A stretch of DNA of 64,000 nucleotides. Origin: Tardiphaga robiniae (lineage in GTDB: Bacteria > Pseudomonadota > Alphaproteobacteria > Rhizobiales > Xanthobacteraceae). Positions within the stretch are counted from its first letter, which is position 1. Each line of letters opens with the position of its first letter. The stretch covers positions 1 to 64,000 of the forward strand of contig NZ_JABMCJ010000067.1 in NCBI RefSeq assembly GCF_013359755.1. The letters run 5' to 3'. The notes under the pieces were generated by a model. It saw only the letters and a program-made list of their open reading frames with translations, made no database searches and was not told the DNA's origin. Both the position numbers and the translations under genes were made by a program. This document shows positions 1 to 7,755 of the stretch, in pieces.

Positions 1-305
1 GCCTTGGGACTTTAATTCGCGATCGGAGCGTTCGTCGAGGCAAAGTGCAAGCAACCGAAAAAACACCGCAGGCGGAACGTCGGGCACTTGCTCGGCGCCT
101 CCGAAAGTCCTGATGCACACTAACCCTGCGGAAGACCGCATCGCATCAGGCCCAAGGGTGCAACGGGCACCCGGCGTTCCGCACGCCCTCTCACAGGGGG
201 CAGGGAATGCAAAAGACGACGGCGCCCCCGCGCCGCAAACAATGGGGGCGATGACGCATGTCTGAAGAGCAGTGGCTGTTTGACAGTTGAATCTGCGATG
301 AGGCC
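1..305. other. Non-coding stretch, no gene seen
   Basis: I find no convincing reading frame in this stretch. The short minus-strand open frame over 120-368 has no family resemblance and runs into a palindromic repeat. The segment near 155-185 (a run around GTGCAACGGGCACCCGG) resembles a dispersed intergenic sequence I associate with Bradyrhizobium-type genomes, but only one copy lies in this window, so this is recollection and not something shown here. Confidence 0.5.
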
Positions 306-413
306 GTAGGATGGGTAGAGCGCAGGCGCATCTTGCGCCGGAGCGAAACCCATCACCAACATCAACATACGGTGGTGATGATGGGTTTCGCGAAGACGCT
401 CTACCCATCCTAC
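306..413. repeat. Large palindromic repeat, GTAGGATGGGTAGAGC family
   Basis: A 17-base arm (306-322) is exactly complementary to 397-413. Further inverted segments lie inside it: GAAACCCATCA near 345-355 pairs with TGATGGGTTTC near 379-389, and CATCACCA with TGGTGATG. A shorter relative lies at 51229-51263. The element sits just downstream of apaG on the minus strand, where the folded RNA could act as a terminator or 3' stabiliser; that role is inference. Confidence 0.85.
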
Positions 414-430
414 ATTTCTACGGCGGTCGC

Positions 431-823
431 CTAATTCAGCACGCGCTTCCCGTCCGGTCCGTCCAGCGAAAACAGCGGCACGTCGATCTCGAACGGCTCG
501 CCGGTATCGGTCACCATCTGATAGGTGCCTTCCATGAAGCCGGACGTCGTCGGCAGCGGCACGCGCGATGTGTATTCGAAGCGTTCGCCGGGGCCGAGCA
601 CGGGCTGCTCGCCGACGACGCCTTCGCCGCGCACTTCCTGCATGCGGCCGGATGCATCGGTGATGATCCAGTGCCGGGTCTTCAACTGCACGGTCTCTTT
701 GCCAGCATTGGTGATGACGACCGTATAGGACCAGAAGAACTGTCGCTTCTCCTGCGACGAGCTTTCAGGCATGAAATTCGGTTCGACGGTGACTTCGATC
801 TGTCGTGTGATGGCGCGGTACAT
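431..823 (-). CDS. apaG: ApaG domain protein
   Basis: The 130-residue product begins MYRAITRQIEV and matches the usual ApaG length and pattern: a single immunoglobulin-like (FN3-type) beta domain with the conserved segments WSYTVVITN, RHWIITD and FEYTSRVPLPTTSGFMEG. ApaG was linked to Co/Mg efflux phenotypes in enteric bacteria, but its biochemical role is unclear. An open frame extends 34 codons upstream; I chose the internal ATG at 823 because the family begins with this short N-terminus and the extension has no family resemblance. It is transcribed alone, away from opgC, with a palindromic repeat directly downstream. Confidence 0.93.
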   Translation of the reverse strand: MYRAITRQIEVTVEPNFMPESSSQEKRQFFWSYTVVITNAGKETVQLKTRHWIITDASGRMQEVRGEGVVGEQPVLGPGERFEYTSRVPLPTTSGFMEGTYQMVTDTGEPFEIDVPLFSLDGPDGKRVLN

Positions 824-986
824 GGCGGTGTCATCGTTCAAAATGCGTCGCAAGCATAGCGAAAAACACGTTACCGGCCAAATCCAGGGAAAATCGGCGT
901 GGAGTGCTGCGCGGAACGGCGGCAACCCATCGCGGTTTCAACATAGTTACCGCATAATCGATCCCTGATTTGGCTATGACGTGACG

Positions 987-1026
987 GATCGCCCCATGCA
1001 GATGGCCTGCGTGGTGTGGGGCGGTC
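987..1026 (+). promoter_or_regulatory. Inverted repeat in the opgC leader
   Basis: GATCGCCCCA (987-996) is complementary, with one mismatch, to TGGGGCGGTC (1017-1026), and GATTTTC follows at once. The hairpin lies 40 bases upstream of the opgC start in the apaG-opgC divergent region. It could be a leader attenuator, a weak terminator or a protein site. Function is not established. Confidence 0.4.
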
Positions 1027-1065
1027 GATTTTCATCATGCGACGATTTCCGTTGAGCGGTGCTGA

Positions 1066-2322
1066 ATGACCTCTGTTGCCGACCCGATTGCCGGCCATCC
1101 CCACGCAGATGCGTCCTCCCACGTGTCCGCGTCGCGCGCCTCGACGCGTGCCGATGCCGTGTTGTTTCCCGTCGCAGGCACCGAACGCGAATTGCGCCTC
1201 GATCTGTTTCGCGGGCTGGCGCTGTGGCTGATCTTCATCGATCACCTGCCGCCGAATATCCTGACCTGGCTGACGATCCGTAATTACGGTTTCAGCGACG
1301 CTACCGAGATCTTCATCTTCATCTCCGGCTATACCGCCGCTTTCGTCTATGGCCGCGCGATGCAGGAGCAGGGCACGCTGGTTGCCAGCGCGCGCATCTT
1401 CAAGCGGGTCTGGCAGATCTATGTCGCCCACGTCTTCCTGTTCACGATCTTCCTCGCGGAAATTTCCTATGTTGCGACGCGGTTCGAGAACCCGCTTTAT
1501 TCCGAGGAAATGGGGATTCTCGATTTTCTCAAACAGCCTGACGTGACCATCGTTCAGGCGCTGTTGCTGAAATTTCGCCCGGTGAACATGGACGTGTTGC
1601 CGCTCTATATCGTCCTCATGCTGTTCCTGCCGCCGATCCTCTGGCTGATGCGCCGCCGCGCCGATCTCACGCTGGCGCTGTCGGTCGGTCTTTATGCGCT
1701 GACCTGGGAATTCGACCTGCATCTGACCGCCTACCCGAACGGCGTCTGGGCCTTCAATCCGTTCGCCTGGCAGTTGCTGTTCGTGTTCGGTGCCTGGTGC
1801 GCGCTGGGCGGCGCCGTCAGGATGTCGCGGATACTGTCATCCAACGTCACGCTGTGGCTCTGCGTGGCCTATCTTCTGGCGGCGTTCTGGGTGACGCTGA
1901 CCTGGTACATTCCGCAGATCCATCATCTGCTGCCGAAGGTCATCGAGCAGTGGATGTATCCCATCAACAAGACCGATCTCGACGTGCTGCGCTTCGCCCA
2001 CTTCCTGGCGCTGGCGGCGCTCACAGTCCGTTTCCTGCCCAAGGACTGGCCGGGGCTGAAATCGGTCTGGCTGCGGCCGATGGTGCTGTGCGGCCAGCAT
2101 TCGCTCGAAATCTTCTGTATCGGGGTGTTCCTGGCCTTTGCCGGCCATTTCGTGCTGGCCGAGGTCGCCGGCGGGGCCGGCATGCATGCCCTGATCAGCT
2201 TCCTCGGCATAGTTGTTATGTCAACCGCCGCCTGGGTGTTTTCGTGGTACAAGGGCGTCACTGTCAAAGGCGGATCCCGCGCCAAACGATCCGACGCGGA
2301 TCTCGCAGGAGGGGAAGCATGA
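1066..2322 (+). CDS. opgC: OpgC-family membrane acyltransferase
   Basis: A 418-residue polytopic membrane protein of the OpgC family. About 40 hydrophilic residues precede the signature LDLFRGLALWLIFIDHLPPN (about 45-64), which carries the conserved Arg and the Asp-His pair of this acyltransferase group, and roughly ten hydrophobic helices follow. In Rhodobacter OpgC is needed for O-succinylation of osmoregulated periplasmic glucans; the substrate here is inferred from family. Its stop overlaps the start of the next gene (ATGA), and a third gene overlaps in turn, so the three are probably one operon linking inner-membrane acyl transfer to periplasmic SGNH-fold proteins. The start is the first in-frame ATG; the ribosome site is weak. 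Confidence 0.88.
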   Translation: MTSVADPIAGHPHADASSHVSASRASTRADAVLFPVAGTERELRLDLFRGLALWLIFIDHLPPNILTWLTIRNYGFSDATEIFIFISGYTAAFVYGRAMQEQGTLVASARIFKRVWQIYVAHVFLFTIFLAEISYVATRFENPLYSEEMGILDFLKQPDVTIVQALLLKFRPVNMDVLPLYIVLMLFLPPILWLMRRRADLTLALSVGLYALTWEFDLHLTAYPNGVWAFNPFAWQLLFVFGAWCALGGAVRMSRILSSNVTLWLCVAYLLAAFWVTLTWYIPQIHHLLPKVIEQWMYPINKTDLDVLRFAHFLALAALTVRFLPKDWPGLKSVWLRPMVLCGQHSLEIFCIGVFLAFAGHFVLAEVAGGAGMHALISFLGIVVMSTAAWVFSWYKGVTVKGGSRAKRSDADLAGGEA

Positions 2323-3077
2323 AGGCCGTTCTGCGGCTCACGATGCTGGCTGGCCTGCTGGTGGCGGCTCCTGTCCGGGCTGAACCGCCCGCGCATACCT
2401 GTGAGGTTCCCGCCTACCTCCTGACCTCCGAAAGCACCCTGCCCAAGGTCGAGGCTGCGGCCAAACCGGGTGGAAAACTCGATATTCTGGTCGTTGGCAG
2501 CCGATCCTCGGTGATCGGGGTCTCAGACCACTCCGCAGCCTATCCGAACCGCCTGCAGGCCTATCTGAAGGAGAAGCTACCGGGCGTCGAGGTGAACGTG
2601 GCACTGGAGCTGCAGGTCAAGAAGACCGCCGAGGAAATGGCCCCGACCCTGGAACAGCTGGTGACGGACAAGAAGCCGAACCTGGTGATCTGGCAGACCG
2701 GAACCGTGGATGCCATGAAGCAGGCCGACGCCGACGACTTCCGGAACGCCCTGGATGAGGGCGTTGCCGCCATGCAAAAGGCCGGAACTGACGTCATTTT
2801 AATGAATCTGCAGTACAGTCCGCGCACGGAGACGATGATTTCCGGCTCCGCCTACCTAGATAATATGCGTGTGGTGGCGCAGCAGCACGACGTCCCGCTG
2901 TTCGACCGTTTCGCCATCATGCGGCACTGGAATGAGAGCGGTGATTTTGACCTGTTCAGCGCGTCGCCCGGCATGGAGCTGGCGAAGCGGGTGCATGATT
3001 GTCTTGGCCGGGCGCTTTCGACCTTTGTCGTCGATGCGGCCAAGATCAAAGCAGCGGATTTGAGGATTCAGCGTTAA
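2319..3077 (+). CDS. SGNH-fold periplasmic protein, catalytic residues lost
   Basis: A 252-residue protein with a signal peptide (cleavage near VRA-EPP, residue 21). It aligns along its length with the next gene product: LDILVVGSRSS (about 54-64), AYPNRL (74-79), NLVIWQTGT (121-129) and LQYSPRTETM. The positions that define SGNH hydrolases are altered. The nucleophile Ser of block I is Arg62 in GSRSS, the block III GTN reads GTV (128-130), and the C-terminal DxxH is replaced by DLFSASPGME. It therefore looks like a pseudoenzyme, perhaps a partner or regulator of the active paralogue. Starts overlap both neighbours. The start was chosen for the signal peptide and ATGA coupling. Confidence 0.85.
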   Translation: MKAVLRLTMLAGLLVAAPVRAEPPAHTCEVPAYLLTSESTLPKVEAAAKPGGKLDILVVGSRSSVIGVSDHSAAYPNRLQAYLKEKLPGVEVNVALELQVKKTAEEMAPTLEQLVTDKKPNLVIWQTGTVDAMKQADADDFRNALDEGVAAMQKAGTDVILMNLQYSPRTETMISGSAYLDNMRVVAQQHDVPLFDRFAIMRHWNESGDFDLFSASPGMELAKRVHDCLGRALSTFVVDAAKIKAADLRIQR

Positions 3078-4048
3078 TGAGTTTCGTCGGCCATTTGTCT
3101 CGCTTTGCTGTCGTCGCTGCCTTTGCTGCTTCCACGACCTTCGCGCTCCCGATCTCATCGTCCGTCGCTCACGCGGAAGCGGCGCAGGCCGCCCCGGCTG
3201 ACAGCAAGGGCGCCGACCAGGGCGTTGCGGCGAATGATCCCGCGGACGCCGCGAAGAGGGGCGTCGCTGCGAAAGCCATCGACAGGGTCAAGGAAGTCGC
3301 AAAGACCGCGACCGATATCTTGAGCCGCGTCCCCTGCCGTACACCGAAAGGCGGCATGAAGGCGATGGGCGCGCTGCCGCATGTGGCCAGCAAGCTCGTG
3401 GCCGGCAAGCCCGTGGTCATCGTTGCGTTCGGCTCGTCCTCTACCGAAGGCTACGGTTCGACGGCGCCCGAATTCACCTATCCGAACCGCCTTGCAGCGC
3501 AGCTGCATCGTGCTTACCCGTCGGCCAACATCACCGTGCTCAACCGCGGCAAGGGCGGCGAAGATGCGCCGGAAATGATGGCGCGGCTGCAGAGCGAAGT
3601 GATCAATTCGAAGCCTGATCTCGTGATCTGGCAGGTCGGCACCAATGCGGTGCTGCGCAATCTCGATCCCGGCGAAACCGGCAAGATGGTGGAAGACGGC
3701 GTCGCCCGCATTCAGGCAGCCGGCGCCGATCTGGTGCTGGTCGATCCGCAATATTCGCCGCTGGTGAATACGCGGCCGGAAGGCACCAGCAAGATGGTTT
3801 CGCTGCTGCACAAGGTGGCCGAACTGCGCAAGGTCGGCATCTTCCCGCGCTTCGAAGTGATGAAGGAATGGCACGAAGGCCAGCAGATGTCGTTCGACAG
3901 CTTCGTCATTGCCGACGGCCTGCATATGAACGACTGGGGCTATGCCTGCTTCGCGCAGTTGCTTGGCGACAACATCATCAAGTCGGTCGGCCAGGTGAAG
4001 CTCGGCATCAACGAGCCGCAGATTCAGCAGGCGCAGAAGCCGCTGTAA
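3077..4048 (+). CDS. SGNH/GDSL hydrolase, periplasmic
   Basis: A 323-residue secreted protein with a signal peptide (cleavage near AHA-EA, 33) and a low-complexity Ala-rich stretch to about 75. The SGNH blocks are present: GSSST at 119-123 (nucleophile Ser121), the Gly region NRGKGGED at 156-163, GTN at 188-190, and DGLH at 280-283 with Asp280 and His283. It is thus the probably active member of the tandem pair. It overlaps the previous stop by one base (TAATG). In the opgC context, an esterase or acyl-transfer role on a periplasmic glycan substituent is the simplest inference; the substrate is unknown. Confidence 0.88.
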   Translation: MSFVGHLSRFAVVAAFAASTTFALPISSSVAHAEAAQAAPADSKGADQGVAANDPADAAKRGVAAKAIDRVKEVAKTATDILSRVPCRTPKGGMKAMGALPHVASKLVAGKPVVIVAFGSSSTEGYGSTAPEFTYPNRLAAQLHRAYPSANITVLNRGKGGEDAPEMMARLQSEVINSKPDLVIWQVGTNAVLRNLDPGETGKMVEDGVARIQAAGADLVLVDPQYSPLVNTRPEGTSKMVSLLHKVAELRKVGIFPRFEVMKEWHEGQQMSFDSFVIADGLHMNDWGYACFAQLLGDNIIKSVGQVKLGINEPQIQQAQKPL

Positions 4049-4076
4049 GTTCGAAGAGGGGCGAATGCCTCTCAGC

Positions 4077-4190
4077 CGTCATTGCGAGCCCGCGAAATTC
4101 GCCTTCGGCGATTTTCGCTGAGCGAAGCAATCCAGTCTTGCTTGAAAGAAAGTCTGGATTGCTTCGTCGCAAGTGCTCCTCGCAATGACG
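4077..4190. repeat. Palindromic repeat, CGTCATTGCGAGC family, copy 1
   Basis: It opens CGTCATTGCGAGC and closes CGCAATGACG, with internal GCGAAGCAATCCAG and CTGGATTGCTTCGTCGC. Copies with the same ends and core lie at 42942-43087 and 60731-60814. It fills the convergent gap between the SGNH gene and metZ, so it may serve as a bidirectional terminator. Confidence 0.92.
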
Positions 4191-4203
4191 ATGGAGAGAT
4201 TGG

Positions 4204-5385
4204 CTACGCCTTCGCCAATGCCGCTTCGAGATCCTCGATCAGATCGTCACGATGCTCGAGGCCGGCCGAGAAGCGGATGAAGCCTTCCGTGATCCCGAGT
4301 TCGAGCCGCGCTTCCAGCGGCAGGCGCTGATGCGTCGTTGTCGCCGGATGCGTGACCAGGCTCTTGGCGTCGCCGAGATTGTTGGAGATGCGGGCGACTT
4401 TCAGCTCGTTGAGGACGCGGAATGCAGCTGCCTTGCCGCCCTTCACCTCGAAGCCGATCAGCGTCGATCCCGCACGCATCTGCTTCTTCACCGTTGCTGC
4501 CTGCGGATGATCCTCGCGGCCCGGATAGATCAGCCGCGAGATCTTCGGATGCTGCGCCAGCACGTCGGCGATCGCCGCGGCAGTCTGCGTCTGCCGTTCG
4601 ACACGGATCGCCAGCGTCTCCAGTCCCTTCACCAGCGTCCACGCATTGAACGGCGAGATCGAGGGGCCGGTCTGGCGCAGATAGTTGTGAATATGCTCGT
4701 CGATGAACTCCTTCGACGACAGGATGATGCCGCCGAGGCAGCGACCCTGTCCGTCGATATGCTTGGTCGCCGAATACACGACGACATCTGCACCGAGCGC
4801 CAGCGGGCTCTGCCAGAGCGGCGTCGCGAATACGTTATCGACAATCAGTCGCGCACCGCCGGCATGGGCGATGTCAGCGATGGCTGATATGTCGAGCACG
4901 TCGAGCGTCGGATTGGTCGGGCTTTCGAGAAACAGCGACTTGGTGTTCGGGCGCATCGCCTTCTGCCACTGGTCGAGGTCGAGTCCATCGACAAGCGTGA
5001 ATTCGATGCCGTAGCGCGGCAGCAGCTCTTCGATGACGTAGCGACAGGAGCCGAACAGCGCCTTGGCGGCGACGACGTGATCGCCCATGCGCAGCGGCGC
5101 GAGAATGGCGGTGGTCACGGCGGCCATGCCGGTGGCCGTCGAGCGTGCAGCCTCCGCACCTTCGAGGTCGATCATGCGGCTCTCGAACATCGACGTATTC
5201 GGATTCGAAAAGCGCGAATAGATGAAACCGGGATCTTCGCCCTTGAACCGCGCCTCGCAGGCTTCTGCGGTCTCGTAGATGAAGCCCTGCGTGAGGAAGA
5301 GGGCTTCGGACGTCTCGTTGAATTGCGAGCGCAGCGCGCCGGAATGAACGAGCCGGGTTTCGGGGCGATAGGACTTCGTAGACAT
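4204..5385 (-). CDS. metZ: O-succinylhomoserine sulfhydrylase
   Basis: A 393-residue PLP-dependent enzyme of the Cys/Met metabolism family. It makes homocysteine from O-succinylhomoserine and sulfide in methionine biosynthesis. The PLP-lysine motif YSATKHIDGQGR, the substrate-loop YSRFSNPNTSMFE and the C-terminal GITEGFIRFSAGLEH are all visible. The start at 5385 (MSTKSYRPETRLVHSG) is chosen over an 11-codon extension because the extension reads through the terminator-proximal leader. The leader carries a SAM-II riboswitch followed by an intrinsic terminator, which confirms methionine-pathway regulation and supports MetZ over a generic gamma-lyase. Confidence 0.95.
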   Translation of the reverse strand: MSTKSYRPETRLVHSGALRSQFNETSEALFLTQGFIYETAEACEARFKGEDPGFIYSRFSNPNTSMFESRMIDLEGAEAARSTATGMAAVTTAILAPLRMGDHVVAAKALFGSCRYVIEELLPRYGIEFTLVDGLDLDQWQKAMRPNTKSLFLESPTNPTLDVLDISAIADIAHAGGARLIVDNVFATPLWQSPLALGADVVVYSATKHIDGQGRCLGGIILSSKEFIDEHIHNYLRQTGPSISPFNAWTLVKGLETLAIRVERQTQTAAAIADVLAQHPKISRLIYPGREDHPQAATVKKQMRAGSTLIGFEVKGGKAAAFRVLNELKVARISNNLGDAKSLVTHPATTTHQRLPLEARLELGITEGFIRFSAGLEHRDDLIEDLEAALAKA

Positions 5386-5418
5386 GTGACCTCCAACGTA
5401 CCCGCGTAACACGGGCAC

Positions 5419-5454
5419 AAAAAAAACCGGCCTGGACGGACGTCCTCAGGCCGG
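5419..5454 (-). terminator. Riboswitch-controlled intrinsic terminator of metZ
   Basis: On the minus strand CCGGCCTG (from 5454-5447) pairs with CAGGCCGG (from 5434-5427) in a perfect 8-base stem followed by eight U. It lies between the SAM-II aptamer and the metZ start. The left arm can instead pair with CAGGCCGGG just after the aptamer core, so terminator and antiterminator exclude each other. Confidence 0.9.
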
Positions 5455-5480
5455 GATCGCATGCTGGAAGGACATGTGTC

Positions 5481-5540
5481 CCCGGCCTGTTTAGCGACTT
5501 ATTTTACGTGGCTGCAAGCCGGCCGGCTCAAATCACCACG
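5481..5540 (-). promoter_or_regulatory. SAM-II riboswitch (S-adenosylmethionine) upstream of metZ
   Basis: Read on the minus strand from 5540, the leader gives CGTGG, then TGATTTG, a GC-rich loop, CCACG closing stem P1, an A-rich spacer and GCTAAACAGG. These are the conserved P1 stem, UGAUUU and GCUAAA.AGG elements of the SAM-II pseudoknot aptamer, in the correct order and spacing. SAM-II is known in alphaproteobacteria ahead of metA, metX and metZ. The aptamer proper is about 5486-5540; 5481-5489 is the 5' arm of the antiterminator. SAM binding should free the terminator and reduce metZ expression. Confidence 0.93.
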
Positions 5541-5656
5541 GGATAACGATGTGCATATTCCCGCTTGCCCTTTTCGTCAAGGCGGGGCTGAGATAACCGG
5601 TAAAGTCGCTATTTTTCAGTGTATTCTCGCTGAAGGACGACCGAAGGACGAGACCT

Positions 5657-6763
5657 GTGCCGTTTACGCTTGCCCCCGATGCCGATGGAATTCTGCCCGA
5701 CCGCATGATTGCGGCGATGGCCGATGCCGGCCTGATCCTGCCGGAATATCCCTTCGTCGAGAGCCAGATTCAGCCCGCCAGCCTGGATCTGCGGCTCGGC
5801 TCCATCGCCTATCGCGTGCGCGCCAGCTTCCTGCCGGGGCCGAATTCGACGGTCGCCGAGCGCATCGATGAGCTGAAGCTGCACGAGATCGACCTGTCCG
5901 ACGGTGCGGTGCTCGAAACCAACTGCGTCTACATCGTGCCGCTGATCGAGAGCCTGGCGCTGCCGCCGAACATCTTCGCCGCCGCCAATCCGAAGAGCTC
6001 CACGGGGCGCCTCGACGTGTTCACGCGGGTGATTGCTGATGGCACCAGACGGTTCGATGTGATCGGTGCGGGCTATCACGGGCCGCTTTATGCCGAAATC
6101 AGCCCGAAGACATTTCCAGTCCTGCTGCGCGAAGGCTCGCGCCTGTCGCAGGTCCGTTTCCGCGTCGGCGATGCGGTGCTCGACACCGAGGCGCTGGAAG
6201 AACTCCACGCGCAGGAGCCGCTGGTCGACAGCGACACTGCCGACCTCAACAATGGCCTCGCGCTGTCTGTCGATCTCTCCGGCGAGAATGCCTCGGGCTT
6301 CGTCGGCTACCGCGCCAAGCGTCATACCGGCGTGGTCGATATCGATCGTCGCGGTGGCTACAGCGTCAATGAATTCTGGGAACCGATCTCGGCGCGCAAG
6401 GACGGCACGCTGATCCTCGATCCCGGCGAGTTCTACATCCTCGCGTCCAAGGAAGCCGTGCAGGTGCCGCCGGATTACGCCGCCGAAATGGTGCCGTTCG
6501 ATCCGCTGGTCGGCGAATTCCGCGTCCACTATGCCGGCTTCTTCGATCCCGGCTTCGGTCATGACGGCGCTGGCGGCAAAGGCTCGCGCGCCGTGCTGGA
6601 AGTGCGCTCGCGCGAAGTGCCGTTCATTCTCGAACATGGCCAGATCGTCGGCCGTCTCGTCTATGAGCGCATGCTGGATCGTCCGGATGCCCTCTACGGC
6701 CAGCGTATCGGCTCGAATTATCAGGGCCAGAGCCTGAAGCTGTCGAAGCACTTCAAGGTCTGA
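5657..6763 (+). CDS. dcd: 2'-deoxycytidine 5'-triphosphate deaminase, long form
   Basis: A 368-residue protein, about twice the length of E. coli Dcd, typical of the alphaproteobacterial long form. The N-terminal half carries the deaminase/dUTPase-fold signatures QPASLDLRLG (about 39-48) and NPKSSTGRLDVFTRVI (about 114-129). The C-terminal half (GEFRVHYAGFFDPGFG, SREVPFILEHGQIVGRL) resembles a second copy of the same fold. It deaminates dCTP to dUTP and so feeds dTMP synthesis. The start is GTG; no better ATG lies near. Transcription is divergent from metZ, and a bidirectional hairpin terminator follows. Confidence 0.9.
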   Translation: MPFTLAPDADGILPDRMIAAMADAGLILPEYPFVESQIQPASLDLRLGSIAYRVRASFLPGPNSTVAERIDELKLHEIDLSDGAVLETNCVYIVPLIESLALPPNIFAAANPKSSTGRLDVFTRVIADGTRRFDVIGAGYHGPLYAEISPKTFPVLLREGSRLSQVRFRVGDAVLDTEALEELHAQEPLVDSDTADLNNGLALSVDLSGENASGFVGYRAKRHTGVVDIDRRGGYSVNEFWEPISARKDGTLILDPGEFYILASKEAVQVPPDYAAEMVPFDPLVGEFRVHYAGFFDPGFGHDGAGGKGSRAVLEVRSREVPFILEHGQIVGRLVYERMLDRPDALYGQRIGSNYQGQSLKLSKHFKV

Positions 6764-6800
6764 TCGCTCACCGCTGGTCATCGTAGCCGAGAAAGAAAAA

Positions 6801-6836
6801 AGGCCCGCATCGCTGCGGGCCTAAGTTTTTTCTGGA
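6801..6836. terminator. Bidirectional intrinsic terminator between dcd and the barrel gene
   Basis: AGGCCCGCA (6801-6809) pairs with TGCGGGCCT (6814-6822) around a four-base loop. A-rich sequence lies to the left and a T run (6825-6831) to the right, so it can end transcripts from both convergent genes. Confidence 0.9.
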
Positions 6837-6863
6837 GACGAAGTAGACGATAGATCGTCAGGC

Positions 6864-7526
6864 TTACTGAACGAAGCCTGCGCCGAAGTTGCCCAGATTG
6901 AAGCGATAGTTCAGGCCGGCCTTGATCGTGTGCTCGTCGTTCTTGAAACCACCAACGGCGAGGGTCGGCGTGATGAAGTTGACGTTGCCGAAGTCGTAAT
7001 ACTGGTACTCGACCTTGCCCGACCAGTTCTGGGTGAACAGGTATTCGAGACCGCCACCAACCGTGTAGCCATCGCGGCCACCATCGCCGGCAAAGCCGTT
7101 GGTGAAGCGAGAGTCAGCCCAGGCGTAACCACCCTTCACGTAGAGCAGTGCTGGACCCCAGGTGTAACCGACACGACCGGTGACCGAACCGAGGCCGCGA
7201 TTGTCGAAGTTGCTGCTGGTGGACAGGAAGCTGTAATTGGCTTCAAGACCGAACACCCAGTTCGGGGCGAACTGGTAGTCGTAACCACCCTGCACACCGC
7301 CCATGAACGTGCCGTCGTTGCTGCCGCCGAGCAGGTTGTTGTCGTTGCCCGGGAACGCGCCGCCGATGTGACCGCCGATGTAGAAACCGGTCCAGTTGTA
7401 GATCGGAGCAGCCGGAGCATAGGCCGGAGCCTTGGTGTAAGGGCGCGCAGCCAGGTCAGCAGCGGACGCCGGAGCGGCCAAAGCGACGAGGGCCAGAGCA
7501 GCGGTAGACAGTAGAAGCTTCTTCAT
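6864..7526 (-). CDS. Outer-membrane beta-barrel protein, Omp25/31 type
   Basis: A 220-residue secreted barrel with a clear signal peptide (MKKLLLSTAALALVALAAPASA, then ADLAA). The barrel begins at YNWTGFYIGGHIGG and ends at the typical C-terminal strand (AGLNYRFNLGNFGAGFVQ) with repeated amphipathic strands such as VFGLEANYSF, VTGRVGYTWG and WSGKVEYQYYDFG. It is the single-barrel version of the domain that occurs twice in each of the two proteins near 37-40 kb. It is probably a small structural or porin-like outer-membrane protein. A good ribosome site (AAGGAAC) precedes the ATG. Confidence 0.88.
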   Translation of the reverse strand: MKKLLLSTAALALVALAAPASAADLAARPYTKAPAYAPAAPIYNWTGFYIGGHIGGAFPGNDNNLLGGSNDGTFMGGVQGGYDYQFAPNWVFGLEANYSFLSTSSNFDNRGLGSVTGRVGYTWGPALLYVKGGYAWADSRFTNGFAGDGGRDGYTVGGGLEYLFTQNWSGKVEYQYYDFGNVNFITPTLAVGGFKNDEHTIKAGLNYRFNLGNFGAGFVQ

Positions 7527-7755
7527 CAGGTGTTCCTTCTCAATCCCGACGGGGGATGACGAAAGGCAACCTAGACTATTGCGCAGTGATTGCTGTCACA
7601 CGCGTGCAACAGCGCCTCAAACGAAAAAGGCAGCTTTGGCGACCACGTCGCGCTTAAGACACAGCATTGCCCAAATTGATTCAGGAACTTTTCACGATGT
7701 GCGATTTTGCGTCAATCACGTTCGGATTGAAGCGCTGGAACACGACAACCGCTGA

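Noticed and set aside
120-368. An 82-codon minus-strand frame near the window start
   Set aside because: It runs into a palindromic repeat, has no homology I recognise and no good ribosome site.
5609-6781. A 390-codon minus-strand frame over dcd
   Set aside because: Shadow of dcd; it would also collide with the intergenic region that must carry the dcd and metZ promoters.
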